DNA of 64,000 nucleotides, taken from positions 313 to 64,312 of the forward strand of contig NZ_JAALLS010000016.1 in NCBI RefSeq assembly GCF_011059105.1, in the 5' to 3' direction. Made by a program: the position numbers and the translations under genes. The notes under the pieces are model-generated. The model saw only the letters and a program-made list of their open reading frames with translations, searched no databases and was not told the origin of the DNA. Positions 8,050 through 17,229 of the stretch are shown in pieces (the first letter of the stretch is position 1; each line of letters starts with the position of its first letter). The DNA is from Fodinibius halophilus. GTDB taxonomy: Bacteria > Bacteroidota > Rhodothermia > Balneolales > Balneolaceae.

Positions 8050-11000
8050 ATGACTAATTCAGAAATTACAAATAGCAGTTCACCGGAAAACGGAAAAGGC
8101 GGACCGCAGGACCAGGAAGAGTTTGGTCTGTCCTCTTTTTCCATTGATAATCGTATTAGCGTGCTGGTACTGGTTGTACTGGCAGCAATAATGGGAATTC
8201 AATCGTACCTGACTATTCCCAAAGAATCGTCCCCTGACATTACTATCCCAAATATTATGGTGGTTACCACCTATCCCGGTGTTTCGCCTGAGGATATGGA
8301 AAGCTTGGTGACGCGTAAAATTGAGGAAGAGCTTAGTGGCATCTCAGATATTAAAGAGATGAACTCTACTTCGGCCGAGGGATACTCCAACATCAACATG
8401 GAGTTCGATTCAGATATTAATATTGACGATGCCCTTCAAAAGGTGCGTGAAAAGGTAGACCTTGCGAAGCCGGAATTACCTTCAGAGGCAGAAGATCCTA
8501 TTATCCAGGAGATTAACTTCTCTGAATTTCCGATCATGCAGGTGAATATTTCGGGAGAATATGGGTTGGTACAGCTCAAAGAGATTGCCGAGGATCTGCA
8601 AGATCGTATTGAGTCGGTTCCTTCGGTACTGGAAGTAAACTTGGCGGGGGGACTTGAACGAGAGGTTAAGGTAGACGTAAACCTGCCTAAGTTAAAGTAT
8701 TATGGAATTACCTTTACTGATATCATTGCTGCTATACAAAAAGAGAACGTAACGGTTCCCGGCGGAAATATTGATGTGGGAATAAAGAAGTTTTTGCTGC
8801 GTGTTCCCGGGGAGTATGAGTCGGTAGATCCCATAGAGGATATCGTTATTAAGGCACCCGATGATAAGCCTATTTATATTCGTGATGTGGCAGATGTTGA
8901 GTTCGGCTTTAAAGAGCGCGAAACCTATGCTGAGCTTAATAACAGTTCGGTGATTTCGCTTTCCATTGTAAAACGGAGCGGAGAAAATATCCTGGAAACC
9001 TCTTCTGCGGTTAAAGGTATTATGGAAGAGCAGCTGCCGATGTTGCCGCCTACTACGCACTATGAAATTACTTCCGATCAGAGTAAAGATATTAGATCGA
9101 TGGTAAGCAGCTTGGAGAATAATATTATCTCCGGGCTGATTCTGGTTGTCGGTATTTTGCTCTTCTTCCTGGGAGTGAGGAATGCCTCTTTTGTTGGCAT
9201 TGCTATCCCGATGTCGATGTTTATTTCCTTTATCATTTTAGCAGCCCTGGGTATTACCATGAATATGGTGGTACTGTTCTCATTGATATTGGCACTGGGG
9301 ATGCTCGTAGATAATGCCATTGTTGTAGTAGAGAATATTTATCGATATCTCGAAGAGGGATACGATAACTTTACGGCTGCGAAAAAGGGGACGGGCGAGG
9401 TGGCTATCCCTATTATCTCGGGAACCATGACTACACTGGCAGCATTTTTTCCCCTGCTGTTCTGGCCGGGTATTACCGGGGAGTTCATGAGCTTCTTGCC
9501 TAAAACATTAATTGTTACACTTAGTAGTTCTCTGTTTGTAGCACTGGTTATTAACCCTGTGCTTTGCGCCTTGTTTATGAACCTTGACCAGGTGGATGAT
9601 TATTCCGATAAACCCAAAATGACATCGCGCGGAAAGCTGGTAATGAGTATCTTTGCCGGACTCTTTTTAGTCGTTGCCCTGATATTTAATGTCCTCACGT
9701 GGTCGATGTTGATATTGGCAGGGGTGTTAATGTGGGCATCCAATCGATATATCATGAGTCCGTTGGGCGATTGGTGGCAGAGAGAAGGGTTAGATAAGGT
9801 GCTAGATAAATATGAGTCTACCCTTAGGTGGTCGCTGAATCACGGCTGGTCTATATTGGGAATTTCAGTTGGGGTTCTAGTCTCTAGTTTCATCATATTT
9901 TTTAACTTTAATGCCGGTATGGAATTTTTCCCTGAAGGGATTCCCCCCGCCCGTGCTTATGTTCAGGTTGAAGCCCCGGTTGGTACTAATGTGGAATTTA
10001 CTAAGGGGATAGTAGATTCAATAGAAAATAAAGTACCGACTATTCCAAATAATGAAGATGTAGAATCAGTGCTTAGTACGGCTGGTTCTGCTATTACCTC
10101 AGGACCGGGCGGCAATCAAGGTAACTCCTCGCATTTGGGAACCGTAGTGCTGAACTTTGCTGACTTTCAGCAGCGAAAAGGAACTACCTTTGATGCAATG
10201 GAATATGCAAGGTCAAATTTCGGTACCGGGCTCGCAGGTGCTGATATTACTGTAGAGGAAGAACAGCAAGGTCCGCCTTCGGGTAAGCCCATTAACCTGG
10301 AAATTTCGGGTAAGGATATGGATGTGCTCAAGCGGGTATCCGAGAATATAATTACGATTCTTGAAAACGATTCGGTGTATAGTAAACTTTCTGGTTTGGA
10401 GAGTGATCTGCCGGAGCCAAGCCCCGAGATTAGTATAAATGTCGATCGCGAAAAAGCGGCTGTTTACGGTTTGTCAACTACGCAGATTGGAAACACAGTG
10501 CGGCAGGCTATTAATGGGGTAGAAGCATCTCAGTTTCGGGATGGAAAGGATGAGTACGATATTACGGTCCGCCTTGATGAGCAGTTCCGTAATGATATGA
10601 GTACTCTTCAAGACCTGACTGTTATGGATGAGGGACGACAGATCCCGCTTTCAAGTGTGGCTACCTGGGAGATGAGTGAAGGGCTTGGAGGTATTAAACA
10701 TATAGACCAGGAACGTGTTATAACGGTGATGTCTGATGTGCGATCCGGCTATAACCCTAATGCCGTACTCCAAGAGGTGCAGCAGATATTGGGCACCTAT
10801 ATACAAAATGAGATACCATCCGGCTACAGCGCAGAATGGACCGGCGAACAGGAAGATCAGCAAGAATCGATAGACTTCTTGTTCACCGCTTTCCTCATAG
10901 CATTGTTTTTGATTGCTTTCATCTTGATTTCACAATTTAATTCTGTAAGTAAACCCCTCATTGTGATGTTCTCGGTGGTGATGTCTACAGCTGGTGTTGT

Positions 11001-11553
11001 TCTTGGGTTGGTGGTGTTTAGAATGCCATTTGTTGTGGTGATGACCGGAATTGGTGTAATCTCCCTGGCCGGTGTAGTGGTGAATAACGCCATCGTACTT
11101 ATCGATTATATCGATATTCTGCGAGTGCGTGACAACATGCCGCTGTACGAAGCGTTGGTGAAAGCCGGGAAGGTTCGTTTCCGACCGGTAATACTAACGG
11201 CACTAACCACCACCTTAGGATTGGTGCCATTGGCTATCGGTTTTAATCTTGATTTTATAACCCTGATTGGTGCTCCAATGGAGTTTTTCACTAATCTTGG
11301 AGAGTATTTGTATTGGGGTGGAGAGCAAGCCGCATGGTGGGCTCCTATGGCTATTGCCGTTATCAATGGTTTGATATTTGCAACATTCCTTACTCTCATT
11401 CTTGTACCTGTTATGTACTATTTGGTTGAGAAGGGAAGACGTAATGTAAATCTCTTCTTCTTTGGTGAGAAGAATCCCGGTATTATCGTGAAATCTCCGG
11501 AGGTTAACGGGGCTCCGACAGAAGAAGTAGAGGGCGTCTTAAAGTCTGAGTAA
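8050..11553 (+). CDS. RND-family proton-driven efflux pump, inner-membrane subunit
   Basis: A 1167-aa AcrB/MexB-type permease, longer than the usual 1030-1050 aa. It has TM1 near residue 35, a periplasmic porter domain, TMs 2-6, a second periplasmic domain and TMs 7-12. The proton-relay segment of TM4 reads LVDNAIVVVEN with Asp421-Asn422, where AcrB has Asp-Asp. Extra sequence lies in a mid-protein hydrophobic region (about residues 525-580) and between TM11 and TM12 (about 1075-1100). The last ~40 residues form a cytoplasmic tail. It is the third gene of the tetR-controlled efflux operon and the terminator follows it. The substrate is unknown; the D/N form is common in Bacteroidota relatives. 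Confidence 0.93.
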   Translation: MTNSEITNSSSPENGKGGPQDQEEFGLSSFSIDNRISVLVLVVLAAIMGIQSYLTIPKESSPDITIPNIMVVTTYPGVSPEDMESLVTRKIEEELSGISDIKEMNSTSAEGYSNINMEFDSDINIDDALQKVREKVDLAKPELPSEAEDPIIQEINFSEFPIMQVNISGEYGLVQLKEIAEDLQDRIESVPSVLEVNLAGGLEREVKVDVNLPKLKYYGITFTDIIAAIQKENVTVPGGNIDVGIKKFLLRVPGEYESVDPIEDIVIKAPDDKPIYIRDVADVEFGFKERETYAELNNSSVISLSIVKRSGENILETSSAVKGIMEEQLPMLPPTTHYEITSDQSKDIRSMVSSLENNIISGLILVVGILLFFLGVRNASFVGIAIPMSMFISFIILAALGITMNMVVLFSLILALGMLVDNAIVVVENIYRYLEEGYDNFTAAKKGTGEVAIPIISGTMTTLAAFFPLLFWPGITGEFMSFLPKTLIVTLSSSLFVALVINPVLCALFMNLDQVDDYSDKPKMTSRGKLVMSIFAGLFLVVALIFNVLTWSMLILAGVLMWASNRYIMSPLGDWWQREGLDKVLDKYESTLRWSLNHGWSILGISVGVLVSSFIIFFNFNAGMEFFPEGIPPARAYVQVEAPVGTNVEFTKGIVDSIENKVPTIPNNEDVESVLSTAGSAITSGPGGNQGNSSHLGTVVLNFADFQQRKGTTFDAMEYARSNFGTGLAGADITVEEEQQGPPSGKPINLEISGKDMDVLKRVSENIITILENDSVYSKLSGLESDLPEPSPEISINVDREKAAVYGLSTTQIGNTVRQAINGVEASQFRDGKDEYDITVRLDEQFRNDMSTLQDLTVMDEGRQIPLSSVATWEMSEGLGGIKHIDQERVITVMSDVRSGYNPNAVLQEVQQILGTYIQNEIPSGYSAEWTGEQEDQQESIDFLFTAFLIALFLIAFILISQFNSVSKPLIVMFSVVMSTAGVVLGLVVFRMPFVVVMTGIGVISLAGVVVNNAIVLIDYIDILRVRDNMPLYEALVKAGKVRFRPVILTALTTTLGLVPLAIGFNLDFITLIGAPMEFFTNLGEYLYWGGEQAAWWAPMAIAVINGLIFATFLTLILVPVMYYLVEKGRRNVNLFFFGEKNPGIIVKSPEVNGAPTEEVEGVLKSE

Positions 11554-11588
11554 GAATGTTTGATTCTTCGTGCGCTACAACTAACAGG

Positions 11589-11620
11589 GTCCGTCTTTAT
11601 GGCGGACTTTGTTATTTTTT
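11589..11620 (+). terminator. Rho-independent terminator of the efflux operon
   Basis: GTCCGTC pairs with GGCGGAC (one G-T pair) around the loop TTTAT at 11589-11607, followed by a T-rich tract to 11620. Confidence 0.8.
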
Positions 11621-11694
11621 AGCAGGATCGTTGAACTCCTAATGCGCAAAGATAAATCATGCCTTTTGAGGATGACCAACTGTTCAAAAAATTG

Positions 11695-11702
11695 TATCTT
11701 TG
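11695..11702 (+). promoter_or_regulatory. Putative -7 element before the DUF4293 gene
   Basis: TATCTTTG matches the Bacteroidota -7 consensus TAnnTTTG. The nearest TTTG is 26 nt upstream (11665-11668), farther than the usual 19-21, so the -33 half is weak. The start codon is about 40 nt downstream. Confidence 0.45.
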
Positions 11703-11743
11703 CAGTCACATAAAATGGCAATACAAAATATGTTAGCGAAACT

Positions 11744-12151
11744 GTGATTCAACGATTACAAACTTTATTCTTATTTGCAGCCTTTCTATTAAATGGCGGT
11801 ATCTTTTTTAACGCAATTTATCATCATGCAATGGACGATCCACAAGCGTGGGTAGGAATCGGTTTCGCCATTATCGTGACAATTGCCGCAATGGGGTCTG
11901 TGGGAACTATATTTTTGTACAAAAACCGGGAAAACCAACTTCGGTGGGTGAGTCGCCTTTTGGTTCCACAAGTTGTTGCTATTGGCTTTGCCGTGGGCAT
12001 TTATATTTCACTGGGTGGTTTTGGAACCTATTTGTGGGATGAAACCATCGGGTTGGGATTACTTGTGTTGGCATTAGCTTCCCAACTTTATGCCCGCAAA
12101 AAAATTAGAGATGATATTGAACTGGTGAAATCGATGGATCGCATCCGATAG
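11744..12151 (+). CDS. DUF4293 family membrane protein
   Basis: A 135-aa protein with four predicted membrane helices. Both family ends are visible: it begins MIQRLQTLFLF and ends with a 'RKKIRDDIELVKSMDRIR' tail, which is the hallmark of DUF4293 proteins in Bacteroidota. It starts with GTG at 11744; this start is chosen because the conserved MIQR begins there. The function is unknown. It is followed after 24 nt by an EamA-family gene and may be co-transcribed with it. Confidence 0.85.
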   Translation: MIQRLQTLFLFAAFLLNGGIFFNAIYHHAMDDPQAWVGIGFAIIVTIAAMGSVGTIFLYKNRENQLRWVSRLLVPQVVAIGFAVGIYISLGGFGTYLWDETIGLGLLVLALASQLYARKKIRDDIELVKSMDRIR

Positions 12152-12175
12152 CACCTATATTTCAGGTAATATTTT

Positions 12176-13078
12176 ATGGCAGCTGACTACCCAAAGGTCA
12201 AAGTACTTGCAGCTCTGGCGGCAGGACTTACGGCATTTGGATTCGCCCCCATTCTTGTTCGTCTGGCTCCCGACACCTCTCCTTTGGTATTGGTAGTTTA
12301 TCGCACCGCTTTTGCTGTGTTGATGTTATTGCCATTTTGGTTGTGGCAACGCAGTAGCGAAAAACGAAAGGGGAAGGGGAAAGAACGACTTTGGATTGTA
12401 CTATCAGGGGCATGTCTGGGCTTGCATTTTATTTGTTGGATCTCTTCTCTCTATTATACATCTGTAGCTTCGGCTTCGGTATTGGTAACGGTGCACCCTA
12501 TTATTATGATCCTGGTTGAACGCCTCTGGTATAAACGAGGCTTTGCTACAACCACATGGATTGGGGTGGTTATGGCATTTGGCGGATCACTCTTGCTGGG
12601 AATTTCTGACAGTCAAATTGAACAGTCGTTTGCCGATCCATTGTTTGGTAATTTCTTGGCTTTGACAGCTGCAATTATTTTTGTCTTTTACCTATTAATA
12701 GGTCAAAAGATTCGTCAAAAGCGTGAATGGGTTGACTATGTATTTCCTGTTTATTTTTATGCGGCCGCTACTTGCGTATTGGTAGCTGTTGTTCTTGGCA
12801 AAGACCTGACAAATATCTCAACAATTGGGATTTGGGCTGGAGCAGGCCTCGCATTTGGTCCACAGATTTTAGGTCACGGCTCCATGAATTTTGCCGTCAA
12901 ATATGTGTCGCCTACGTTACTATCCACGCTGATTTTAGCAGAGCCCTTATTGGCCTCGGTCTTGGCTTTTGTGCTATTCGCAGAGATGCCTCCACTAACA
13001 TCTATTCTCGCTATGTGTATAATTTTGGCAGGGGTGGGACTTACATGGCGAAGAGGAAGTTCGAAAAAGAGCGGCTGA
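12176..13078 (+). CDS. EamA/DMT-superfamily inner-membrane transporter
   Basis: A 300-aa protein with about ten transmembrane helices in two EamA repeats. The first repeat starts at 'AALAAGLTAFGFAPILVRLAP', and the second includes 'GAGLAFGPQILGHGSMNFAVKYVSPTLLS', which is typical of the family. It probably exports a small metabolite of unknown identity. The protein is only distantly similar to the EamA protein at 3522-4442, so they are not a recent duplication. It is convergent with the TonB receptor and separated from its stop codon by 3 nt. Confidence 0.85.
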   Translation: MAADYPKVKVLAALAAGLTAFGFAPILVRLAPDTSPLVLVVYRTAFAVLMLLPFWLWQRSSEKRKGKGKERLWIVLSGACLGLHFICWISSLYYTSVASASVLVTVHPIIMILVERLWYKRGFATTTWIGVVMAFGGSLLLGISDSQIEQSFADPLFGNFLALTAAIIFVFYLLIGQKIRQKREWVDYVFPVYFYAAATCVLVAVVLGKDLTNISTIGIWAGAGLAFGPQILGHGSMNFAVKYVSPTLLSTLILAEPLLASVLAFVLFAEMPPLTSILAMCIILAGVGLTWRRGSSKKSG

Positions 13079-13081
13079 AAA

Positions 13082-15349
13082 TTAAAATTGGACTTTAGCC
13101 CCTGCTAAAAATTTTCGTCCGGGCCCGGGTAAGCCCAGTTGTAGCACGCGCAAATCATTTGTGATATTATTCACTCGAAAGAATAGCTCACTCCCTTCCA
13201 GCGTCTTATGTTGGGGGAACAGGTCGTATCCAAGACGACCATCAAAAATAAGAGCGTCGGGTAATAGCACAAAAGTATTCTGCTCGGTACGGGTATATAT
13301 GCCCCCAGTGTACTCTGTTTGTGATAAGATGGAAATTCGATCAGTTAGATCATAAGTAATTCCCAGTTTTCCTAACCAGGTCGGTTTTTCGTCAAGTTTG
13401 CGAGGTTCTCCCTGTAAAATGCCGCGTTTGTTCATGTAGGTTATACTGCCATCAATAGAAAGATTCGTGACAGGAACAGCCGAAAATTTTGATTCTATGC
13501 CCCACACCCTGCTTCCATCCAGGTTAATGCGCTGTTCCTTGCCTGTGTTAGGCCCTTGTTGGAACGTTTTTTTATCAATAGCATCATAAGTGCGTGTAAT
13601 AAAGCCAGTTAGTGAACCACTAACAGCAGTTCCTCGCCATTCAATACCAAGCTCTCCCAGGTAAGCAGTAACAGGCTTAAGGTTGGGGTTAGGTACAAAC
13701 TTGCCTAATGCACCGCCATAAAGTTCTCGCATAGTGGGGAAACGGGGTTTGCGACCCAAAGAAGAACGGAGCCGTAGTTGCTCAGAGATCTCATAGGTTA
13801 ATCCCCCGGAGATACTAAGGGCGGATCGTAAATAGTGTTCATATCCCTCATTCTCCCAGGGACCAGTATTTGTAATGGCGCTGCCTTCATAACTTATACC
13901 AACCATTCCGGACAAGTCTTGTGCAATAGGGAAGGAATACTCTGCACCTAAACTGTAAATCTGTTGGCCATAGGTATCACTGGAGTCCCCTTGGGCATTA
14001 CCACCTGAATAGGGAACAATTGTTTGATTGTGCTGGGTCGTCAGTACATTTAGGGCTACGTTTATATTTCCTTTGCCTAACTCTTGATCAAGGATTAAAC
14101 GCAGACCACCCGTGAGATCAAGATCATCTTGGGTTTGATCCAGGGTATCATAGGCAACACTTTGAAATTGGTGGATATCTTGTTCATAGCGATTAAACCA
14201 CATTGCTCCCCGGAGATGGGTATCGGAATTCAAGGGGATCAACCCATTAACAATAACCATGGATTGGCGAATAGCAGGGTAACGCCAGTAACGCACTCCA
14301 GTTTTTTCAGGATCGAGATTACTCTCCGGGGCTACCCCTTTTTCGGCATCTACGTGAAAGATAGAAGCATTTAAACGAGCACCATTCTGGTATCGCTTTG
14401 TTCCTTCGAAGAACATATTCACATTACGCTTATCTGTATTAACCCTTCTGTCATCCGATGGCTGGCTGTGCGGTACTGTAGCTCCATCAGGAAGCATATA
14501 GTCATACTGCTTGGTATAGCCAACCTCTGCCGTGTATGAAAGGCTATTATGTTGACCCATACGGACAACAGAAGCTCCCCCGAGCCCGGGCATAGAGCCG
14601 GTAACAGACAGTTTGGTAAGTTTCTCCCGATCGTTTGGTAATGATTTAGCTCGAAAGTTTACTGCTCCTCCAATAGTGTTGGCTCCGTATGTAACAGAAG
14701 GAACGCCTTTAGAAACGGTGACGCCTCCCAGCATGGAGGAGGGTAAAAAGCTTATGTCTACGCGGTTATCCCACGGGACATTGATAAGGGCGCCATTAAA
14801 AAATTGAGCAGTTTGACGATCTGCCGAATTTCGCAGATAAAGTATTGTTTGGCCCCTGGAGTTGGTAGCTACATGAGCAGCCGGCAGTAAACGAGCAACA
14901 TCAGCTACGGTACCTAAATCAACTTTTTTTATATCTTCAGCATCAATTCGTTGCACTGTAGTTGTGTTTGAAGCATTCCTATTAGAATTGCTTACAATGA
15001 TTTCATTTAACTTATACCTGGCAGGCTGCAATGTAAGATCAATTGTTTTTGTCTCAGAAGTCTGCAGTTTTATTTCTCGCTTTTCTTGTTTAAACCCTAC
15101 TGCAGATAACGTTAATTCATACCGTCCTTTCTGTAGTCCTTCAAACCGGTAGTAGCCATTTTCATCTGTAGCAACTCCTGTAGAAAATGAACCCTCATAT
15201 TTAGAAAGGTAGATATTGACTTGTTGTATAGCTTTATTTGTTTCTGAACTAGTTATATGTCCTTCAATGCTCGCTGATTGTGCAGAAAGTGAGCCGATAT
15301 TGATAAAGAATAGGTAGCAGAGAAAAATTGAGAGCAAACGGGTTTGCAT
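13082..15349 (-). CDS. TonB-dependent outer-membrane receptor
   Basis: A 755-aa protein with signal peptide (cut near 'GSLSAQ', residue 24), an N-terminal CarboxypepD_reg-like domain (residues about 28-110), a plug domain (about 125-235; 'LYLRNSADRQTAQFFNGALINVPWDNR' region) and a 22-strand-type barrel ending in 'GAKVQF' with the C-terminal aromatic residue. It would import a siderophore, cobalamin or other bulky ligand using TonB energy. No substrate-specific partner gene or riboswitch is visible next to it, so the ligand cannot be named. It appears to be a single-gene unit, with about 365 nt of non-coding DNA upstream. Confidence 0.9.
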   Translation of the reverse strand: MQTRLLSIFLCYLFFINIGSLSAQSASIEGHITSSETNKAIQQVNIYLSKYEGSFSTGVATDENGYYRFEGLQKGRYELTLSAVGFKQEKREIKLQTSETKTIDLTLQPARYKLNEIIVSNSNRNASNTTTVQRIDAEDIKKVDLGTVADVARLLPAAHVATNSRGQTILYLRNSADRQTAQFFNGALINVPWDNRVDISFLPSSMLGGVTVSKGVPSVTYGANTIGGAVNFRAKSLPNDREKLTKLSVTGSMPGLGGASVVRMGQHNSLSYTAEVGYTKQYDYMLPDGATVPHSQPSDDRRVNTDKRNVNMFFEGTKRYQNGARLNASIFHVDAEKGVAPESNLDPEKTGVRYWRYPAIRQSMVIVNGLIPLNSDTHLRGAMWFNRYEQDIHQFQSVAYDTLDQTQDDLDLTGGLRLILDQELGKGNINVALNVLTTQHNQTIVPYSGGNAQGDSSDTYGQQIYSLGAEYSFPIAQDLSGMVGISYEGSAITNTGPWENEGYEHYLRSALSISGGLTYEISEQLRLRSSLGRKPRFPTMRELYGGALGKFVPNPNLKPVTAYLGELGIEWRGTAVSGSLTGFITRTYDAIDKKTFQQGPNTGKEQRINLDGSRVWGIESKFSAVPVTNLSIDGSITYMNKRGILQGEPRKLDEKPTWLGKLGITYDLTDRISILSQTEYTGGIYTRTEQNTFVLLPDALIFDGRLGYDLFPQHKTLEGSELFFRVNNITNDLRVLQLGLPGPGRKFLAGAKVQF

Positions 15350-15714
15350 ACGGATGGTAGGGTGTCTAATTTAGTTGCAGCTTCAAAATATAACGCAAAA
15401 AGTATTCATTTCAGTATTGTTCTTCAAAAAGAATAAGTGGCCTAAACAGTTCTAGGGTTGGTATTTACAACTCTTAACCGGTTTAAAAGTTGTGAAAACG
15501 AATATCAATTGAATAGCCTTCTGCTTTATCAAACGAATCTTTTTTTGCAAATGTTGTATTTCGCAAAACAGAAAATAAATGGATGAAATATTAAAAAAGA
15601 TAGATTAAGACGATTTCCAGATATATTTTGGGTATCTTATGGGGTAAAATAGAAATGTACGTGGCGACTCCTTTTTGCATGTAGGTTCATCGATTGATAA
15701 CCAAACTGTGCACT
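15350..15714. other. Divergent intergenic region, no gene seen
   Basis: AT-rich DNA between the divergent TonB receptor and the MltF-like gene. It must hold both promoters, but I see no exact TAnnTTTG element, no structured RNA and no clear operator palindrome. Confidence 0.5.
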
Positions 15715-17229
15715 ATGCGAAAATTCATAAATGTTCCATCAAGGCTATACTTGGCTGGTACGCTTGCTGTAGGTCTTTTTCTTAACAGTTGCTCTTTTTT
15801 CGACAAAGCTCCCGCAAATGAAGATCCGGATCAGGGACTTAACGTAAATGTGGTAGAGCCTGTAAAGCGCGACTACGCAGATATTAAAGAAAACGGGGTA
15901 TTGCGTATGATTACCCGTTATAGCTCTAATACCTATTTTTTGCACCAGGGCCTTGAATGGGGATTTGAATACGAGTTCGTTAATAAATTTGCCGACCAGC
16001 ATGATCTGGCGCTGGAAGTGGTTGTGATAGGTCCGGATGAAAATCCATATGACCTTTTAAATAGCGGAGAGGGAGATATTATTGCAGCTAATTATACACG
16101 TACACCAGAAAGAAAAAAATACGTAGAGTTTACGCGTCCCTATAATCTTGTTAATCAACTACTGGTTTTTTCAGAAAATATACCGAATGCTCCACAAACA
16201 ATAGAAGAAATTGCCAAGCAAGAGATTCCTATAACAGTACGGCGTAACAGCTCATACTATTATCGCCTGCAAGAACTGAAAGCAGAGGGGATTGATTTGT
16301 CAATCAACCTGGTGTCTAATAAGAAAGATACCGAGTCGTTGCTGTACGAGATTTCTAATGGCCAATACCTGGCTACAGTAGCTGATGACAATATTTACCA
16401 AGCTTCTAATAAATATATGCAGGGAATTAAAAAGGGTCCTGTAATAGCAAAAAATGATACAATTGCCTGGGCAATCCGAAAAAATGCTCCGAATCTTAAA
16501 ACAGAACTCAATAGATTTTTGTATGACCATTTTCGGTTTGGCGGACCCAATGAGTCTCCCAAACGTTCTACCTTTTTAAATGTGTTACGCAAACGGTACT
16601 TCAAAGAGGGGCCGCACATTGCCAACTATTATAATCCAGAGACCAATATGTTGGGTGGGGGCGTAATTTCTCCATACGATGACCTTATTAAAAGTGTTGC
16701 TGATTCGGCCGGCATTGATTGGTTGTTGGTAGCTTCGATTATTGCTCAGGAAACCAAGTTTAATCCGAATGCAAAAAGTTGGGCCGGTGCGGTAGGCTTA
16801 ATGCAGGTGCTGCCGCGTTATTCAGAAATCTCCTCAGAAGAGATGCTCTATGATGAAGAGATAAATTTACGGGAAGGGGTTCGGATTATTAAAGAGCACC
16901 TTAATCACTATTCCTACATGGACAGTACCGACAAGTGGTCATTCGCTCTTGCCGCCTACAATGCAGGGCAGGGGCACGTGGCTGATGCCCGTCGTTTGGT
17001 TATTGATCAGAATAGAGATCCGAATGAGTGGAAAAATGTATCTGATGCACTACTAAAATTAATGCAGCGTAAGTATTATAAAGATGCACGCTATGGTTTT
17101 TGTCGGGGAATTGAAACAGTCCGTTATGTCGAGGAGATTAAAAACCGGTATAATATTTACCAGACGATTTTGACCCTAAATAAAGAGAGTGAAAGGAATG
17201 CAGGTCCCGGTGTATTGGGTATATTTTAG
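15715..17229 (+). CDS. MltF-like lipoprotein: solute-binding domain plus lytic transglycosylase
   Basis: A 504-aa lipoprotein. The chosen start is ATG at 15715, which puts a clean signal with lipobox FLNSC directly at the N terminus; a TTG at 15694 would extend it by seven residues. Residues about 55-300 form a type-3 extracellular solute-binding domain. Residues about 325-470 form an SLT lysozyme-like domain with catalytic Glu in 'IIAQETKFNPNA', followed by 'GLMQVLP' and 'ALAAYNAGQGHV'. The MltF family cleaves peptidoglycan glycan strands to 1,6-anhydromuropeptides at the outer membrane; the binding domain regulates it. The stop overlaps that of the convergent phosphatase gene by 4 nt. Confidence 0.9.
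   Translation: MRKFINVPSRLYLAGTLAVGLFLNSCSFFDKAPANEDPDQGLNVNVVEPVKRDYADIKENGVLRMITRYSSNTYFLHQGLEWGFEYEFVNKFADQHDLALEVVVIGPDENPYDLLNSGEGDIIAANYTRTPERKKYVEFTRPYNLVNQLLVFSENIPNAPQTIEEIAKQEIPITVRRNSSYYYRLQELKAEGIDLSINLVSNKKDTESLLYEISNGQYLATVADDNIYQASNKYMQGIKKGPVIAKNDTIAWAIRKNAPNLKTELNRFLYDHFRFGGPNESPKRSTFLNVLRKRYFKEGPHIANYYNPETNMLGGGVISPYDDLIKSVADSAGIDWLLVASIIAQETKFNPNAKSWAGAVGLMQVLPRYSEISSEEMLYDEEINLREGVRIIKEHLNHYSYMDSTDKWSFALAAYNAGQGHVADARRLVIDQNRDPNEWKNVSDALLKLMQRKYYKDARYGFCRGIETVRYVEEIKNRYNIYQTILTLNKESERNAGPGVLGIF

Noticed and set aside
10857..11399. Antisense ORFs inside the RND pump and similar long antisense frames elsewhere
   Set aside because: They are shadows of the coding strand with no recognisable protein features and no start signals.
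15694..15714. TTG start seven codons before the MltF-like ATG
   Set aside because: The lipoprotein signal starts cleanly at ATG 15715, and the extra residues are not signal-like.
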